Of a DNA stretch of 39,761 nucleotides, positions 23,988-33,241 are shown in pieces (positions within the stretch are counted from its first letter, which is position 1; every line of letters starts with the position of its first letter). Source of the DNA: Dehalococcoidia bacterium (lineage in GTDB: Bacteria; Chloroflexota; Dehalococcoidia; Bin125). The stretch is from positions 1 to 39,761 of the forward strand of contig JAJDZG010000097.1 in the NCBI GenBank assembly GCA_022824765.1. Direction: 5' to 3'. A program made the translations under genes and the position numbers. Below the pieces are notes generated by a model that was not told the origin of the DNA, made no database searches, and saw only the letters and a program-made list of their open reading frames with translations.

Positions 23988-24620
23988 ATGCCGAAGATAG
24001 GTCGAATGGGGATGCCGCTGTACGAGGCGATCTACTCGATGCGCGCGATTCGCCGCCTGCGGCCAGATCCGATTCCCGAGCGGGACCTGGAGATCATCCT
24101 GGACGCGGCGCGTCAGGCGCCCAATGGCGGCAACATGCAGCCGTGGCACTTCCTGGTCCTGCGCGAACGCGCCATCATCGAGCAATTCGCGCCGCTCTAT
24201 CACGAGGCCTGGTGGGCGAAGCGCGCCGATGCCGGCATCGAGGGACGTGACCATCCCGCGCTGCAGAACCCCGTCAGCCAGAGCGCCATGCGGCTCGCCG
24301 ACGAGATCGGCGGCGCGCCGGTGATCGTCCTGCTCTGCGCGACCGCGCCGGGCGCCGGCAACGCGCAGTCGGTCATTCCCAGCGCCCAGAACATGCTGCT
24401 CGCTGCCCGCAGTCTCGGCATCGGTGGCACCATCACCACGCTCCATCCTGCGGTCGACGATCGAGTCAAGCAGATGTTCGAGATGCCCGAGCAAGCCCAG
24501 ATCGTCTACTGCATTCCGCTCGGTTACCCGCAGGGTCGCTTCGGTCCGCTCAACCGCAATCCGCTGCGAGAGATCGTCTCTGAGGATCGCTGGGGCCAGC
24601 CGGCCGACTGGGTCGAGTAG
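23988..24620 (+). CDS. Nitroreductase family protein, second type
   Basis: 210 aa. MPLYEAIYSMRAIRRLRPDPIP has the start-helix arginines of FMN-binding nitroreductases. AARQAPNGGNMQPWHFLVL and SAQNMLLAARSLGIGGTITTLH are classic middle segments, and QIVYCIPLGYPQGRFGP is the closing GYP motif. GAAGAGGAG lies shortly before the ATG. This belongs to a different subfamily from the gene at 2578 (the C-terminal half differs greatly), so it is not part of that duplication. It probably reduces nitro or quinone substrates using NAD(P)H. Divergent from RidA across 83 bases. Confidence 0.92.
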   Translation: MPKIGRMGMPLYEAIYSMRAIRRLRPDPIPERDLEIILDAARQAPNGGNMQPWHFLVLRERAIIEQFAPLYHEAWWAKRADAGIEGRDHPALQNPVSQSAMRLADEIGGAPVIVLLCATAPGAGNAQSVIPSAQNMLLAARSLGIGGTITTLHPAVDDRVKQMFEMPEQAQIVYCIPLGYPQGRFGPLNRNPLREIVSEDRWGQPADWVE

Positions 24621-24642
24621 CCGACCTGGGCCCTTCCTCACG

Positions 24643-25785
24643 CTACTCGAACAGATAGCGGTAGAAGTACGGGACCGGATCAATCGTCTCCACCGCTCCC
24701 GAGGGCGGCGGCATCAGGTGCAAGCCTTCACGGACGGCGATGTGCACGTGTTCGAACGTCGTGTGATCGTCCACCCCCATACCCTCGTTGCCCTGCACGC
24801 CAAGCGCGTCGCCGACCTGAACGTCCGACCCGGCCCAACGATAGAAATACCGCACATGCTGGTAGTAGACCGTGTGCCCGTCGTCGGTGTGGACGACGAT
24901 CGCCCCGTAACCCCAGTCGATATGGGCGATCGTGCCGTTCGTCAGCGAATAGAAGACGTCGTCGTGGGTGCGCGCGCCGATCACGTGGTAGGTCTGCACG
25001 TCCCAGCCTGAGTGGCCGCCCTCGTACCCGGTCCACTTGATCTGCGGATCTGCCCCATGACAGTTGTAGCTGTGGTTCAGATGCGTCGCCGGCAGCAGCA
25101 GATCATCCCACAAGGTCGTCTGGTGGTTGAACAGGAGCACGGCGATGGCATCGCGCTTCAGAACCTCGGACCGATCAGCCGAACAGCGCGTGCCGGCGTA
25201 CCTGCCGTACTGCAGCCAATCGGGCGGCTCGTCGTAGGACGGATCCGTTTCGGGGTACACGAACCGCGGCGGCTCGTCGGAATCAGGCGCTCTGCGCAGG
25301 ACGACCCCGATCTCCAGCAGATATCCGCCGGTGATCCGCCCCCGCGTGTGCTCTGACGAGACGATCCGGTACCCACCGGGCTCGATGGTTCGTTCAAGTA
25401 CCGCGCGACCGCCCAACGCGCGGCTGCGCGAGACCGCGATCACATCGCCGCTCTCGCCCACCAGTCGCAGGTGAGCATGAAATTGCCGCGCCTGCATCGA
25501 CAAACTGACGGTCGCCGTCTGCTGCACGCTGAAGCTGAACAGGTCGGCGGCATCTTGCCGGTCGTACGGGTCCGCGCAGTCGTCGTCTGACAGTTCGGCG
25601 CGCAACTCCAGCGGCTCGGCGAGCGCACCGAGCTCGTGGGGCGTGCAATCGGCGTCAAGCTCCGACGAGGCCCGTCCGACCGCGGCAGCGGCAATCAGGA
25701 CAAGCAGAGCGCCGACCAGCACGAGCAACAGCCGTGCATGATGCGACATAAGCATGCACGCAAGGATACGACTCCTCCGCGCCAA
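24643..25785 (-). CDS. Secreted M23-like (LytM) metallopeptidase-fold protein
   Basis: 380 aa. The N-terminus has basic residues and a strong hydrophobic segment LLLVLVGALLVLIAAAAVG (residues about 20-38), a signal peptide or anchor. Residues about 60-180 form a beta-rich domain with cysteines (DADCTPHELG, DDDCADPYDR). The C-terminal M23 domain shows GGHSGWDVQ, with the HxxxD zinc pair, and EHVHIAV, with the HxH motif. Such enzymes cut peptidoglycan or act as degenerate activators. The start is uncertain: MLM at 25755 or MSH at 25749 would give shorter forms with the same signal. It follows the phytanoyl-CoA dioxygenase gene by 16 bases. Confidence 0.8.
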   Translation of the reverse strand: MARRSRILACMLMSHHARLLLVLVGALLVLIAAAAVGRASSELDADCTPHELGALAEPLELRAELSDDDCADPYDRQDAADLFSFSVQQTATVSLSMQARQFHAHLRLVGESGDVIAVSRSRALGGRAVLERTIEPGGYRIVSSEHTRGRITGGYLLEIGVVLRRAPDSDEPPRFVYPETDPSYDEPPDWLQYGRYAGTRCSADRSEVLKRDAIAVLLFNHQTTLWDDLLLPATHLNHSYNCHGADPQIKWTGYEGGHSGWDVQTYHVIGARTHDDVFYSLTNGTIAHIDWGYGAIVVHTDDGHTVYYQHVRYFYRWAGSDVQVGDALGVQGNEGMGVDDHTTFEHVHIAVREGLHLMPPPSGAVETIDPVPYFYRYLFE

Positions 25786-25801
25786 TGGCGCGCACGCGGG
25801 T

Positions 25802-26719
25802 CTATCGCTGTTGACGATCCTCGTACGTGTCGAAGAACCGATTCTTGACCGTCTTCTGGTTCTCGTAGATCGATCCCTGTTTCGGCGAGGCGGGCAACGG
25901 CAGATATGCCGGCACGTCGGTCTGTCGCGGCTGTTCCACAGACTCCCCGGCGCACATGAACGACTCGTACTGCTCCAGCGTCATCTTGCCCAGACCCATG
26001 ATCGGCCAGGCATCGGCTGCGGCGTACCCGTATAGCAACAGTCGGCGCGGACTCTCCGAGCGATTCAGCGCCGACCCGTGCATGATCCGCACGTGATGGA
26101 AGGAGACCGAACCAGCCGGACCCTCAAGGGCGACGAGGTCCTTCTCCATGTCCCAATCAAAGTTCACCGGCTCGACCGCGCCGGTGAAGTAGCGATCCTC
26201 AGGGTGATGATGGTCATAAATCGGGCGCTTGTGCGAGCCAGGCACGACCAACAGCGGCCCGTTCACCGCGTAACAGTCGTCAAGCAAGACCCCGGCCGCC
26301 AGCAGGTCGTCGTTGGTGTGCGGATAGAACGGCCAATCCTGGTGCCACTCGACCGGCGCGCCGTACTCCGCCGCCTTCATGTTCAGCTTGTCATTCTGCA
26401 GCCTCACGTTCGGACCGATCAACGCCGTCACCACATCCATCAGCACCGGATGCTGGGCAAGCTCGCGGAAGAACGGCCAGTGCCAGGACGGCGACTTCAG
26501 CCGCCGCACGCGCGGTTCTTGCGGCGTGTGCGAGTCCTCGAGGTCGTACTGCGCGTTGTGATCAGTCAGGCCCGCCGCCTCGGCGACGATCCGGTCTGTC
26601 TCGTCGCGCAGCGCTTGCAGCACCTCGTCAGGCAGCAGCTTGGGCATCAGCAGATAGCCGTTCTCGTGATAGAACTCGACCTGCTCCTGGGTGATCGTCG
26701 ACGCGGCGGCGGTGGTCAT
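25802..26719 (-). CDS. Phytanoyl-CoA dioxygenase (PhyH) family Fe(II)/2-oxoglutarate oxygenase
   Basis: 305 aa. The metal triad is visible: His126 and Asp128 in EWHQDWPF, and His214 in RIMHGSALNRS, with Arg226 shortly after as the likely 2-oxoglutarate ligand. The N-terminus, QEQVEFYHENGYLLMPKLLPDE, is the canonical helix of the PhyH family. Members hydroxylate acyl-CoAs, alkaloids, phosphonates or nucleotides; the substrate is not evident. Start at 26719 has GGAGTTTCAC-type weak upstream purines. Divergent from the gamma-glutamyltransferase gene across 52 bases. Confidence 0.92.
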   Translation of the reverse strand: MTTAAASTITQEQVEFYHENGYLLMPKLLPDEVLQALRDETDRIVAEAAGLTDHNAQYDLEDSHTPQEPRVRRLKSPSWHWPFFRELAQHPVLMDVVTALIGPNVRLQNDKLNMKAAEYGAPVEWHQDWPFYPHTNDDLLAAGVLLDDCYAVNGPLLVVPGSHKRPIYDHHHPEDRYFTGAVEPVNFDWDMEKDLVALEGPAGSVSFHHVRIMHGSALNRSESPRRLLLYGYAAADAWPIMGLGKMTLEQYESFMCAGESVEQPRQTDVPAYLPLPASPKQGSIYENQKTVKNRFFDTYEDRQQR

Positions 26720-26771
26720 GTGAAACTCCTCAACTCGCCGACAATTCTACGCGATGCGTAGACTGTGCCGC

Positions 26772-28406
26772 ATGACCACACTTCCTGAACACCCCTTCCG
26801 ATTCGAATCACGACGATCGCCGGTGCTGTCCACGCGCGGCATCGTGGCCACGAGCCAGCCGCTCGCCTCCGTCGCTGGCGCGCGCATCCTCTCCGACGGC
26901 GGCAACGCCGCCGACGCCGCAGTCGCTGCTGCCGCCACCCTCGCCGTGACCGAACCGACATCGACCGGCATCGGCGGCGACTGCTTCTGCCTCTTCTACC
27001 ACGCCTCCGATCAGTCAGTCTCAGCGCTCAACGGAAGCGGACGCGCGCCCGCTGCGCTCGACCTCGACGTGGTCAAACACGGCGAAGCCTGGGATCGGCA
27101 GGGTCCGCACGCGGTGACCGTGCCCGGCTCGATCATGGGCTGGCACGACACCGTCACCCGTTTTGGGCGCATGCCGCTCGCCGACGTCCTGCAGCCGGCG
27201 ATTGAGATCGCCGAGCAGGGCTTCCCGCTGACCCCGGCCATCGCGCGCGGATGGGCAGGACAGGAAGAGTTGCTGGCAGCGCAAGGGCCAGCCGGTCATG
27301 ATCTCTTGCTCGGCGGCCGCGCACCGAAGGCCGGGGAAGTCTGGACGAATCAACACATCGCCCGCGTCATGCGAGAGGTCGCCGAGGGCGGTCCAGACGC
27401 CTTCTATCGCGGACGCCCCGCCGAGCGTATCGTCGAGGCGCTCGAAGGCCACGGCGGCGTCATGTCGCTCGACGATCTCGCCAATCACCACTCCACCTTC
27501 GACGAGCCGATCTCGACGACCTATCGCCGACACCGAATCTGGGAGTGTCCGCCAAACGGTCAGGGCATCACGACGTTGATGGCGCTGAACATCCTCGAAG
27601 GCTTCGAAATCAGCGACTACGCGGCCCGCTCGCCCGAAGTTCTACACATCGTCATTGAGGCGCTCCGACTCGCCTTCGCCGACGCGAGAACACTGGTCGC
27701 GGACCCCAGCCAGGTCCACGTGCCCATCGAAGCAATGCTCAGCAAGTCCTACGCCGCCAAGCGTCGACAGCTCATCGATCCAGACCAGGCCATCGAGCTC
27801 GCCGCGCCAGGCTTCCTGCCCGGACAATCGGACACGGTCTACCTGTCGGCCGCCGACGGCGACGGCAACGCCTGCTCGTTCATCAATTCCAACTACGAGG
27901 GCTTCGGCAGCTGCATCGTCCCCCGGGAGAGCGGCTTCAGCCTCCAGAATCGCGGGGCCGGATTCGTCGTCGACGATCCATCGCATCCCAACGCGCTGGC
28001 CGGCGGCAAACGGCCCTACCACACAATCATGCCCTCGATGATCACCCGTCAGGATGGCGCCCTGCACGCCAGCTACGGCGTGATGGGCGGTTGGAACCAG
28101 CCACAGGGGCAGACGCAGGTCGTGCTCAACCTGATCGACCGCGGCATGGACGCTCAGACCGCCATCGACGCGCCCCGCGTATCGATGTATGAAGAGCCGC
28201 CCAACGGCCGCATCTACGTCGAAGACACCTTCGGCATTGAGGTGCTCGCCAGGTTGACCGAACTGGGCCATCCGGTCATGCCGGCCAGCGGCGCAATCCG
28301 CACCGGAGTCGTCGGCAAGGGTCAGATCATCGTCCGAGACCCCGAGCGAGGCGTCCTCTGGGGCGGTTCCGACCCTCGCTCCGACGGTTGCGCAATCCCG
28401 CTGTAG
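26772..28406 (+). CDS. Gamma-glutamyltransferase family (Ntn-hydrolase) protein
   Basis: 544 aa from MTTLPEHPFRFESRR. The frame opens at 26754 with six extra residues. GGNAADAAVAAAATLAVTEP and STGIGGDCF are the N-terminal GGT signatures. The autoprocessing site corresponds to Thr355 in SDTVYLSAADGDGNA (the TTHxSVxD position of GGT), with the conserved GKRPYHTIMPSM block and MGGWNQPQGQ afterwards. No signal peptide is visible, unlike secreted GGTs. Family members transfer or hydrolyse gamma-glutamyl groups; others act as acylases, so substrate remains open. Confidence 0.92.
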   Translation: MTTLPEHPFRFESRRSPVLSTRGIVATSQPLASVAGARILSDGGNAADAAVAAAATLAVTEPTSTGIGGDCFCLFYHASDQSVSALNGSGRAPAALDLDVVKHGEAWDRQGPHAVTVPGSIMGWHDTVTRFGRMPLADVLQPAIEIAEQGFPLTPAIARGWAGQEELLAAQGPAGHDLLLGGRAPKAGEVWTNQHIARVMREVAEGGPDAFYRGRPAERIVEALEGHGGVMSLDDLANHHSTFDEPISTTYRRHRIWECPPNGQGITTLMALNILEGFEISDYAARSPEVLHIVIEALRLAFADARTLVADPSQVHVPIEAMLSKSYAAKRRQLIDPDQAIELAAPGFLPGQSDTVYLSAADGDGNACSFINSNYEGFGSCIVPRESGFSLQNRGAGFVVDDPSHPNALAGGKRPYHTIMPSMITRQDGALHASYGVMGGWNQPQGQTQVVLNLIDRGMDAQTAIDAPRVSMYEEPPNGRIYVEDTFGIEVLARLTELGHPVMPASGAIRTGVVGKGQIIVRDPERGVLWGGSDPRSDGCAIPL

Positions 28407-28425
28407 CCGAACGAGACAGCGCCAA

Positions 28426-28824
28426 TCAACGCCGCGCGTCAATGCGATCCAACGGCCCAGACCAATCCAGGATTCGGCGGTCGCTAGTGACCAGGCTGTG
28501 CCCAGCCAGCGCAGTGGCAACGATGATGCGATCAGCGGGATCTCCATGCAAATCGGGAAGTAGTCCAGCGCGGACAGCGACGTCGCCGTCAATGGGAAGC
28601 TCGTTCAGGCCGCCATCCAATTGTTGGTCTCGGAAGGTGCCAACGTCGGTGGGTAATGTGATGTTGGACTTTGACTGGAGCATGGCGAGTTCCCAGAAGG
28701 TGATGGCAGAAACTGCAGCGTCGTTGTCTCGCCAAGCCTGGAGGGCCAAACTGCGCGCTCGCGCTCCCAGCTTTGAGTCCCCAATCCTCAACCAGATCAG
28801 CACATGAGTATCCATCAGGATCAT
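28426..28824 (-). CDS. PIN-domain toxin (VapC family)
   Basis: 132 aa from MILMDTHVLIW. The PIN nuclease fold carries conserved acids: Asp5 in LMDTHVL, Glu in TFWELAML (about residue 45), Asp in DPADRIIVATAL and Asp in TSDRRILDW. VapC toxins are Mg2+-dependent ribonucleases that cleave tRNA or rRNA and are neutralised by the cognate antitoxin. The start overlaps the stop of the antitoxin gene as ATGA, the typical coupled arrangement. The open frame extends upstream to 28866 but overlaps the antitoxin. The pair is complete, so it is likely active. Confidence 0.93.
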   Translation of the reverse strand: MILMDTHVLIWLRIGDSKLGARARSLALQAWRDNDAAVSAITFWELAMLQSKSNITLPTDVGTFRDQQLDGGLNELPIDGDVAVRAGLLPDLHGDPADRIIVATALAGHSLVTSDRRILDWSGPLDRIDARR

Positions 28825-29138
28825 TTGCGCAGGTCGTCCCAATCTCGTTCCCACTGTTCCTCCCAATCATCGTCCAGCACAGAGCCTTCAACGATGTCGA
28901 CCCCTTCAGCGATCCAGATTTTGCCTCGATCAGCCCCCCAAGGGTCTGCAAATGGCGGACCGTTCGGACTCGGCGCTTGCGCAGCGCAAGGCACCAGTCG
29001 CGACATCGGGCGGCCATCCTTCGTGATCGTGATGGACTCGCCGCTCTCGGCCACCTCGTCGATCAGCGAGAGGCACCGAGCTTCGAACTCCGCCGCATCG
29101 ATCGTGCGCGCGCTGTCCACGGTTCGTTGTTCCGACAT
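28821..29138 (-). CDS. Phd/YefM-family antitoxin
   Basis: 105 aa from MSEQRTVDSARTIDAAEFEARC. SLIDEVAESGESITITKDGRPMSRLVP (residues about 24-50) is the Phd/YefM DNA-binding half. The C-terminal part (VEGSVLDDDWEEQWERDW) is acidic and Trp-rich, suited to wrap the PIN toxin. Such antitoxins repress their own promoter, so a palindromic operator would be expected in 29139-29217, where I saw none clearly. The gene is translationally coupled to the toxin by a four-base overlap. Confidence 0.9.
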   Translation of the reverse strand: MSEQRTVDSARTIDAAEFEARCLSLIDEVAESGESITITKDGRPMSRLVPCAAQAPSPNGPPFADPWGADRGKIWIAEGVDIVEGSVLDDDWEEQWERDWDDLRK

Positions 29139-29217
29139 GCCTGGACTCTCCGCAATCCTCAGGGCGGCGTTGCAGTCAGCGTACCAAGCTGTGGTCCCGC
29201 TTTTGCGGGCAGCCCGC

Positions 29218-29511
29218 TCAGCCGAACCCGCCTCCTCCGATGTCGCCGCCGAATCCGCCATCGAATCCACCGCCCGCGTCGTGGCCGCCACCGTCATGAC
29301 CCACGTCGAAGCCGTGCGCGCCGTGATGTGCGCCATCGGCGAAGTCGCTGCCGGCAACCAGGCCGACTGCCGCCGCGCCGCCGACCCAGAGCCACATGTT
29401 GTCCTGCCACTGGTGAACCCTGGCGTTCGCGCGGCGGCCGAACAGTCGCGAGACAATCCGCAGCGGCACGAACAGGATCAGCTGGATAATCTCCGCGAGG
29501 AGCGTTCGCAT
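29218..29511 (-). CDS. Small membrane protein with Gly/His/Asp-rich tail
   Basis: 97 aa. Two hydrophobic stretches near the N-terminus (IIQLILFVPLRIVSRLF and MWLWVGGAAAVGLVAG) are followed by a low-complexity tail of Gly, His and Asp (GAHHGAHGFDVGHDGGGHD, then GGFGGDIGGGGFG). A His-rich tail of this kind can bind metal ions. No family is recognised. It lies directly downstream of the ABC transporter gene (30 bases from its end) on the same strand and could be transcribed with it. Confidence 0.6.
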   Translation of the reverse strand: MRTLLAEIIQLILFVPLRIVSRLFGRRANARVHQWQDNMWLWVGGAAAVGLVAGSDFADGAHHGAHGFDVGHDGGGHDAGGGFDGGFGGDIGGGGFG

Positions 29512-29541
29512 CTCTGTCGCCTGCCAATCAACTCGGTTGCA

Positions 29542-32500
29542 TCATCGTGACGACGCCAACTGTCGGCGTACCAATCGCGAGTACAACCCGTCCTCTGACG
29601 CTAGCTGATCGTGATTGCCGATCTCCACGACCTGCCCGTCGTCGAGCACGACGATCTGATCGGCATCGCGGACGGTCGAGAGTCGGTGCGCAATGACCAG
29701 CGTCGTGCGGTCCGACATCAGCTCGTCCAATGCGCTGCGTACGAGACGCTCGTTGAGTCCGTCAAGGTGTGACGTGGCCTCGTCCAGGATCAACACTGGC
29801 GCATCCTTGAGCAGCGCGCGGCCAATCGCGACCCGTTGGCGCTGACCGCCAGAGAGCTGCGCGCCGCGCTCGCCAACCGGAGTGTCCAGACCGTCTGGCA
29901 GAGACTCCACGAAGTCCACCAAGCCGGCCCGCTCGATGGCCAGACGCAGTTCCTCGTCCGCCGCCTCGGGCTTGGCGACGAGCAAGTTGTCGCGAATCGA
30001 CGCGTTGAACAGATAGGTGTCCTGCGCGACCAGCGCCACCTGACCCCGCAGGTCATCGAGTCGGTAGGTGCGCAGGTCCGCGTCCTCCAGCGTGATCCTG
30101 CCGTCCTGCGGATCCCAGAAGCGCAAGAGCAAGTGCGCCGCCGTCGTCTTGCCCGCACCAGACGGCCCCACCAGTGCGACCGTGCCGCCAGGCTTGAGCT
30201 CGAAGCTGACATCGTTCAACGCGGGGTTGGGCGTGTCCTCGTATCTGAAACGGACGTCGGCAAAGGCGCCTTCCGAGACGCCCGCGCCGATTGCTCCGCC
30301 TGGCGGCGTCCTGGCGGCTCCCGCGCCATCGGTGACCGGCACCGTCTCCGAGTGCACGGCCGTCAGCCGGCGCGTCGCGCCCAGGGTGTCGCCGAGCCGT
30401 CGCCCGACCTGCGCGAGTTCGGCGACGGGCATGAACGCGCCCATCGCAAGCAGCGTCAACAGCGGGGCGAGCGAGGAATCGATGTCGCCGCCAACCGCCA
30501 GCGCTCCGCCGATGGTCAGCACCGCCAGTCCGCCGTAACCAGTCAGGCCTTCCAGGAGCGTCCGTTGCGCGGAGATTTGACGATTGAACCCAGCCCGGAT
30601 CGGCAAATAGTCGCGCATCAACGCTTCGAACTCCTGCTTGCGCTGCGGCTCGCGCTGGAAGGCGGTCACTTCCCTCAAGCCCTGCAGCGTGTCGACCATG
30701 TGCGCGTTCAGCGCGCCCAGATGATCTCGCGATCGCGAGCCCAGCCGGTCGACGATCCGTCTGGTCAACAGCGGACTCAGCGCGGCAAACAGCAACAGCG
30801 GCGCCAGGCCAATGCCGAGCCGCCAGTCGACCACGAACAGCGTGATCAGCGCCGCGCCGGGAATGACCACGCTGACAAACGCGTTGGCAATCGTGTGCGC
30901 GAAGAAGTACTCGACTGTTTCCACATCCTGCGTCGCCATCGAGACCAGGTCGCCAGTCCGTCGACGCAACAGATAGGCCGGCGCGAGTTGGTCAAGCTTG
31001 CGGAACAGCGCGATCCGCATGTCGGCCAGCAGGCGGAAGGCCATGTCGTGCGAGATCCAGTTTTCCAGGAAGCGGAACAGGCCAGTCAGGACCGCAACCA
31101 CGATCAGCAGCGCCGCGAGCGCGGTGATTGAGTCGCCGTCCCGTACGTTGGCCACCATCAACGCGCCAATCACACCTACCGCGATCGCGCCGAAGAAGTG
31201 TGCGACACCCGCCAGGAACGAGAGCGATGTCTTGAACCAATACGGCGCCGCCAACGCCAACAATCGTGTCGATGTCTCGCGCCAGCCCATCCCCTCCGCC
31301 CGCACGATCGCCTCCGTCGCGGCGCTGCCGTCAGCCGTCGCCGTCAACGGAGCAGCGGCAGCCGACCCTGCCGGTTCGGGCAGCGGACCGTCATCTCGTT
31401 GCTCGAAGCCGTCGAGCGATGGATCGGTGAGTTGGCCCGCCATCAGCCAGTCGTAGACCCCGCCCTCGGCGAGCAGCGTCTCGTGGTCGCCGCGTTCAAC
31501 CAGTCGGCCGTCATCGAGGACGAGGATCTCATCGCAGTCGCGCACGCTCGACAGGCGATGCGCCATGATCAGCGTCGTCCGACCCTGCATCAGGCGGTCG
31601 AGCGCAGACTGGATGGTGGCCTCATTCTCCGCGTCGACGCTGGACAGCGCCTCGTCGAGGATCAGGATCGGTGCGTCGCGCAGCAGCGCGCGTGCGATGG
31701 CGATCCGCTGACGCTCGCCGCCCGAGAGCCGGTGCCCGCGCTCTCCGATCACCGTCCCGTAACCCTCAGGCAGCGACGAGATGAAGTCGTGCGCGTTGGC
31801 CGCGCGTGTGGCCTCCTGAATCTCCTCGTCCGATGCCTGCGGATTGGCAAAGCGCAGGTTCTGCAGCACCGAGCCGTGGAAGAGGTACGTGTCCTGCAGC
31901 ACGACTGCCATCTGCGCGCGAATGTCCGCGAAGCGCAGCTCGTTGATATCCGTGCCGCCCAGCCGAATGGCGCCAGATTGGGGCGTGTACAAGCGCTCCA
32001 AGAGCCAGACCAACGTGGACTTTCCGGAGCCGGAGCGCCCGACGACGCCGATCCGGCGGCCAGGCTCCACGCTGAACGATACCTCGCTGAGCGCCGCACG
32101 GCGGCCGCTGGGATAGCTGAACGTCACCTGATCGAACTCGATCCGCGGCTCGAGCTCGCCGACGGGCGCCACATCCACGTCCGGCGTCAGCGGCGTGGCG
32201 CGGTCAACATCAAGCACGCTCTCCGCCGCGGCCACTCCCAGCAGTCCTTGATGGAATAGCTGTGACAGCTCACGCAGCGGACGGAACACCTCCACCCCCA
32301 ACATGAGCACAACAAGCAGCTCCGCCAGCTCCATCGCGCCTGATTCCACACGCAGCGCGCCGACGTACAGGGCGACCGCCGCGCCGACCGTGATCGCCAG
32401 AATGGTCAAGCCTTGCGCCACCGCGTTCTGGAACAGCACGCCCATCGTCGTCCGGAACACCTCCTGCGCCCGTTCCGCCAACTCGGCGCCGCGCCGTCCG

Positions 32501-33141
32501 CTTTGCCCGAAGGCCTTCAGCGTCGCCAGTCCTTGCACCGAGTCGAGGAAGTCGGCCGCGAACGAGCCGTATGCATCCCGACGGCGCAGCGACGCCTCGG
32601 CATTCTTCTGCTTCAGCAGCTGCGGGACGAGCAGGGTGATGAGGGCGAAGCCAAAGTAGATCGCCGCCACGGGCAGGTCGAGAAAGCCCATGAAGACGAA
32701 AATGCCAATCGGCGCCAATGCCGCGACGATCAGCTGGGGCAGATACTGCCCGAAAAAGGTCTCCAGCTGCTCCACGCCCTCGATCACGCCGACCGTCACA
32801 TCGCCCGTGCGCTGACGGTCGAAGTGCGACGGACCCAGGCGCGTGACCTGATCAAACAGCCGTTGGCGCAGCGAGAACTGCACCTGCAGCGCGGTGCCGT
32901 TGGCGATCTCTTCCTTGGCGTACAGGAACAGCGATCGCGCGGCGATCGACACCGCCGCCGCGATGATCAGCGGGACGAGATCTCCGAACGAATCTCCCTC
33001 GAAGATGCGTGCGCCAATCCAACCCAGCAGCGCCAGCCGAGCCACCCCCGCCGTGACAGCCAACATGCCAACCGTTACGGCCAGGGCAATCCGCCAGCGA
33101 ACGCCGGCCGTGAATCGCCACAGATCCCAGGAAAAGCTCAT
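29542..33141 (-). CDS. Single-chain double ABC exporter (two TMD-NBD halves fused)
   Basis: 1199 aa, twice the usual half-transporter. First half: transmembrane domain residues about 10-300, nucleotide-binding domain with Walker A GRSGSGKST (368-376), signature LSGGERQ (472-478) and Walker B ILILDE (492-497). Second half: TMD starting near 625, Walker A GPSGAGKTT near 992, signature LSGGQRQ and Walker B VLILDEATS near 1103. Both NBDs look intact, so both ATP sites may be active. Bacterial exporters of this fold are usually encoded as two genes; the fusion is less common. It could export lipids, peptides or drugs, and a CydDC-like role is possible but not shown. The interdomain linker around residues 590-620 is rich in Gly, Ala and Pro. 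Confidence 0.93.
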   Translation of the reverse strand: MSFSWDLWRFTAGVRWRIALAVTVGMLAVTAGVARLALLGWIGARIFEGDSFGDLVPLIIAAAVSIAARSLFLYAKEEIANGTALQVQFSLRQRLFDQVTRLGPSHFDRQRTGDVTVGVIEGVEQLETFFGQYLPQLIVAALAPIGIFVFMGFLDLPVAAIYFGFALITLLVPQLLKQKNAEASLRRRDAYGSFAADFLDSVQGLATLKAFGQSGRRGAELAERAQEVFRTTMGVLFQNAVAQGLTILAITVGAAVALYVGALRVESGAMELAELLVVLMLGVEVFRPLRELSQLFHQGLLGVAAAESVLDVDRATPLTPDVDVAPVGELEPRIEFDQVTFSYPSGRRAALSEVSFSVEPGRRIGVVGRSGSGKSTLVWLLERLYTPQSGAIRLGGTDINELRFADIRAQMAVVLQDTYLFHGSVLQNLRFANPQASDEEIQEATRAANAHDFISSLPEGYGTVIGERGHRLSGGERQRIAIARALLRDAPILILDEALSSVDAENEATIQSALDRLMQGRTTLIMAHRLSSVRDCDEILVLDDGRLVERGDHETLLAEGGVYDWLMAGQLTDPSLDGFEQRDDGPLPEPAGSAAAAPLTATADGSAATEAIVRAEGMGWRETSTRLLALAAPYWFKTSLSFLAGVAHFFGAIAVGVIGALMVANVRDGDSITALAALLIVVAVLTGLFRFLENWISHDMAFRLLADMRIALFRKLDQLAPAYLLRRRTGDLVSMATQDVETVEYFFAHTIANAFVSVVIPGAALITLFVVDWRLGIGLAPLLLFAALSPLLTRRIVDRLGSRSRDHLGALNAHMVDTLQGLREVTAFQREPQRKQEFEALMRDYLPIRAGFNRQISAQRTLLEGLTGYGGLAVLTIGGALAVGGDIDSSLAPLLTLLAMGAFMPVAELAQVGRRLGDTLGATRRLTAVHSETVPVTDGAGAARTPPGGAIGAGVSEGAFADVRFRYEDTPNPALNDVSFELKPGGTVALVGPSGAGKTTAAHLLLRFWDPQDGRITLEDADLRTYRLDDLRGQVALVAQDTYLFNASIRDNLLVAKPEAADEELRLAIERAGLVDFVESLPDGLDTPVGERGAQLSGGQRQRVAIGRALLKDAPVLILDEATSHLDGLNERLVRSALDELMSDRTTLVIAHRLSTVRDADQIVVLDDGQVVEIGNHDQLASEDGLYSRLVRRQLASSR

Positions 33142-33241
33142 AGCCTCGTTCGTATCGCCGACAGTCCCGGCAGGCAGCGCGCAGCCGACCGTGGATCGGA
33201 GTCCGCGCCCCTGTCGACGCGGTGCTCACGCAAACAATAAC

